In this document: positions 62,664 to 64,000 of the stretch, piece by piece
How positions within the stretch are numbered: position 1 is the stretch's first letter
Layout: each line of letters opens with the position of its first letter
NCBI GenBank assembly: GCA_014529385.2
Contig: CM043956.1
Location: 92,212,721 to 92,276,720, forward strand
Length of the DNA: 64,000 bases
Direction of reading: 5' to 3'
DNA from: Adiantum capillus-veneris
Taxonomy: Eukaryota; Streptophyta; Polypodiopsida; Polypodiales; Pteridaceae
Notes under the pieces: model-generated
The model's database searches: none
The model's input: only the letters and a program-made list of their open reading frames with translations
What the model was told of the DNA's origin: nothing
Program-made: the position numbers and the translations under genes

Positions 62664-64000
62664 ATGGCTTCCACGTCTTCTCGCCCAAGAGGCTCCAGGT
62701 GTTTACTGTCTCTCACACCAACAACCAACAACTGCACTTTGCCTAGAAGGCCAAGTAGTAGCATATCCTCAATTACAATATCAACTTCAATAAGTGCAGA
62801 GAACCAATGGGTTGGACAAAGGATAAACAAAGGTTCATGGGTCCTCATGCAACCAAGAAGACCCAAGAGGTCTAGTGGTATCAACGTTTACCGCTCAGCA
62901 TGGAAGGCCAGAGTGTTGGATTTCAAAGTTGAAATCGGCAAAAGATCTGTAAAGGAAGTTCTTGTTCAGCATGTGTTTACCCATCCAGAGGTGATAGCAA
63001 ACGGTTGAAATGTATCAGATATACATCAACCACGTTGCAATTGTAAGTACTCTTGACATGTGAACTTACTGATACTCTCATTATAACTTTTCTTATATAT
63101 TTTGCAATGTTTCTCCCGCTTGTTATGAGCAATGTCTCCATTCTTCACAGCTCAATTACATTAGATTTGTCATTTGTACTTATTGATACTCTTAGTTTAA
63201 CTCTTCTTATATATATTGGAGATGTTTATCCCTCTTCTTATGAGCAATGGGAGCCTGTGGAGTGCATAATAGGCCTCTTCCATGTTGTTCATGCCCACAT
63301 TGGTTCTCTACAGTATTCAGGGAGGAGCAGCAAAAGACTGGCTGATGAGGGAATATTTTTTTATGACCACTTCTACCAACTCAGCTTAGGGAATAAGAAT
63401 GGCATGTTGGTGAAAGTGCCTCTACCAATAGATTGGAACACTGTGGACTCGCCAGTTCTCGAGGAAACAATGGTGGAGGCAATGCGAAGTAAGCTCTACA
63501 AGGATATACAAAGGTCTCTACGTAGCTCTATTCCCACCAAACTGGTTAGAATTGCAAACTTTTGTCCTGTTGCACTCTTCATAGAGCTGTTTCATAGCTA
63601 CAACATCCGTGTTACGAAAACTATGTTCATGTGCAAGTCATTTCAGCAGTCATCCTGTGACAAACTTCTTGACAGAGGATGGTATGCAAAGGAAGAGATT
63701 GGTTTACGGTGCGAGGTCGCGCTTGATACTCTAGTTGTCAAGTACATGATTGCAAGCCAATCACTGTTACTCTTGTTTTGGTATATGCGATCACAAATGC
63801 TCAACGGTAAGTACATTCCTATGGACCAGGTTTCTGCAGGTTTGGAAGATAATCCTGCTGTGGATGCGGAAGTGATTGATAAAGAGCATGGCCTACTGTT
63901 GGTAGTTACAATAAGGGAGCTATGCAATCTTCAGCATTTGCGGCATGACATAATTGAAGAGTCAATGGACAAGGACCTATCAGATTTTTCCTTTTTCCTA
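62664..64000 (+). CDS. Unrecognised gene, proposed two exons, truncated at window end
   Basis: Proposed exon 1 is 62664-62990 (109 codons from an ATG). Its first ~46 residues are Ser/Thr/Arg-rich with no acidic residue, like a plastid or mitochondrial targeting peptide, followed by KARVLDFKVEIGKRSVKEVL. Proposed intron is 62991-63244 (GT...AG, 254 bp), with a pyrimidine-rich end (TTTATCCCTCTTCTTATGAG). Exon 2 is 63245-64000, exactly 252 open codons in the matching phase, with phrases ECIIGLFHVVHAHIG, VPLPIDWNTVDSPVLEETMV, SSIPTKLVRIANFCPVALFI and ALDTLVVKYMIASQSLLLLF. A hydrophobic stretch near 63740-63795 may be buried or membrane-associated. I do not recognise the family. A stronger-looking donor GTAAGT at 63044 conflicts with an in-frame TGA at 63006. 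Exon 2 as coding is well supported; the join is tentative. Confidence 0.5.
63064..63249 (+). repeat. Duplicated intron end (~71 bp, copies 114 bp apart)
   Basis: ACTTACTGATACTCT...TTATGAGCAATG (63064-63134) and ACTTATTGATACTCT...TTATGAGCAATGG (63178-63249) are diverged copies. Each contains a pyrimidine-rich stretch followed by ATGAG|CAATG, so the splice acceptor itself appears duplicated. Confidence 0.75.

Noticed and set aside
63643-63927. Minus-strand 94-codon frame at the right edge
   Set aside because: Antisense to the long open plus-strand exon, which has better coding character.

Overview
This is nuclear DNA of a plant, most likely a large-genome seed-free vascular plant such as a homosporous fern. 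The lineage is an inference from the style of the pentatricopeptide-repeat (PPR) relics, the layers of nested Ty1-copia and Ty3-gypsy LTR retrotransposons, and the more than twenty long TC/AC/TG/TA microsatellites. No bacterial, organellar or viral gene organisation is visible.

Only one clearly intact gene is present: an intronless presenilin (7984-9375, +), with both catalytic aspartates and the PALP motif. A second probable gene starts at 62664 (+) and runs off the right edge. I propose two exons (62664-62990 and 63245 onward) but do not recognise the product. Weaker candidates are a possible terminal exon at 39995-40280 (-) and a 202-codon ORF at 46144-46752 (-).

The rest is relics and repeats. 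1-641: leader, primer site and short LTR of a minus-strand LTR element. 1-5.5 kb and 49.5-53.7 kb: two decayed arrays of PPR coding repeats, each followed by the same ~195 bp flank, so apparently paralogous. 10.3-12.3 kb: two copies of a receptor-like-kinase pseudogene in inverted orientation, able to form a ~0.9 kb hairpin. 12.4-17.3 kb: a plus-strand copia element (LTR, primer site, gag start) interrupted by a minus-strand copia whose reverse-transcriptase region carries a direct duplication with an inverted fragment between the copies. 17.3-26.9 kb: a broken plus-strand Ty3-gypsy element split by a 3.5 kb segment rich in foldback hairpins.

30.0-38.8 kb is the most informative region. A minus-strand copia element has its gag split by a second LTR element (33832-38284) that carries only gag. 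The 5 bp duplication AAGAA borders both outer ends, and the host gag frame resumes across it. At 31109/31110 the end of a plus-strand LTR of the host's family abuts the host's RT start, marking an inversion, self-insertion or autointegration-like event.

39-49.5 kb and 54-62.6 kb are mostly gene-poor, with SINE copies, composite TC minisatellites, a 173 bp foldback element (46850-47022), poly-G tracts and a probable Pif1-helicase remnant. The genes show no operon or pathway relationship; the window is a presenilin locus in a retrotransposon-dominated landscape.
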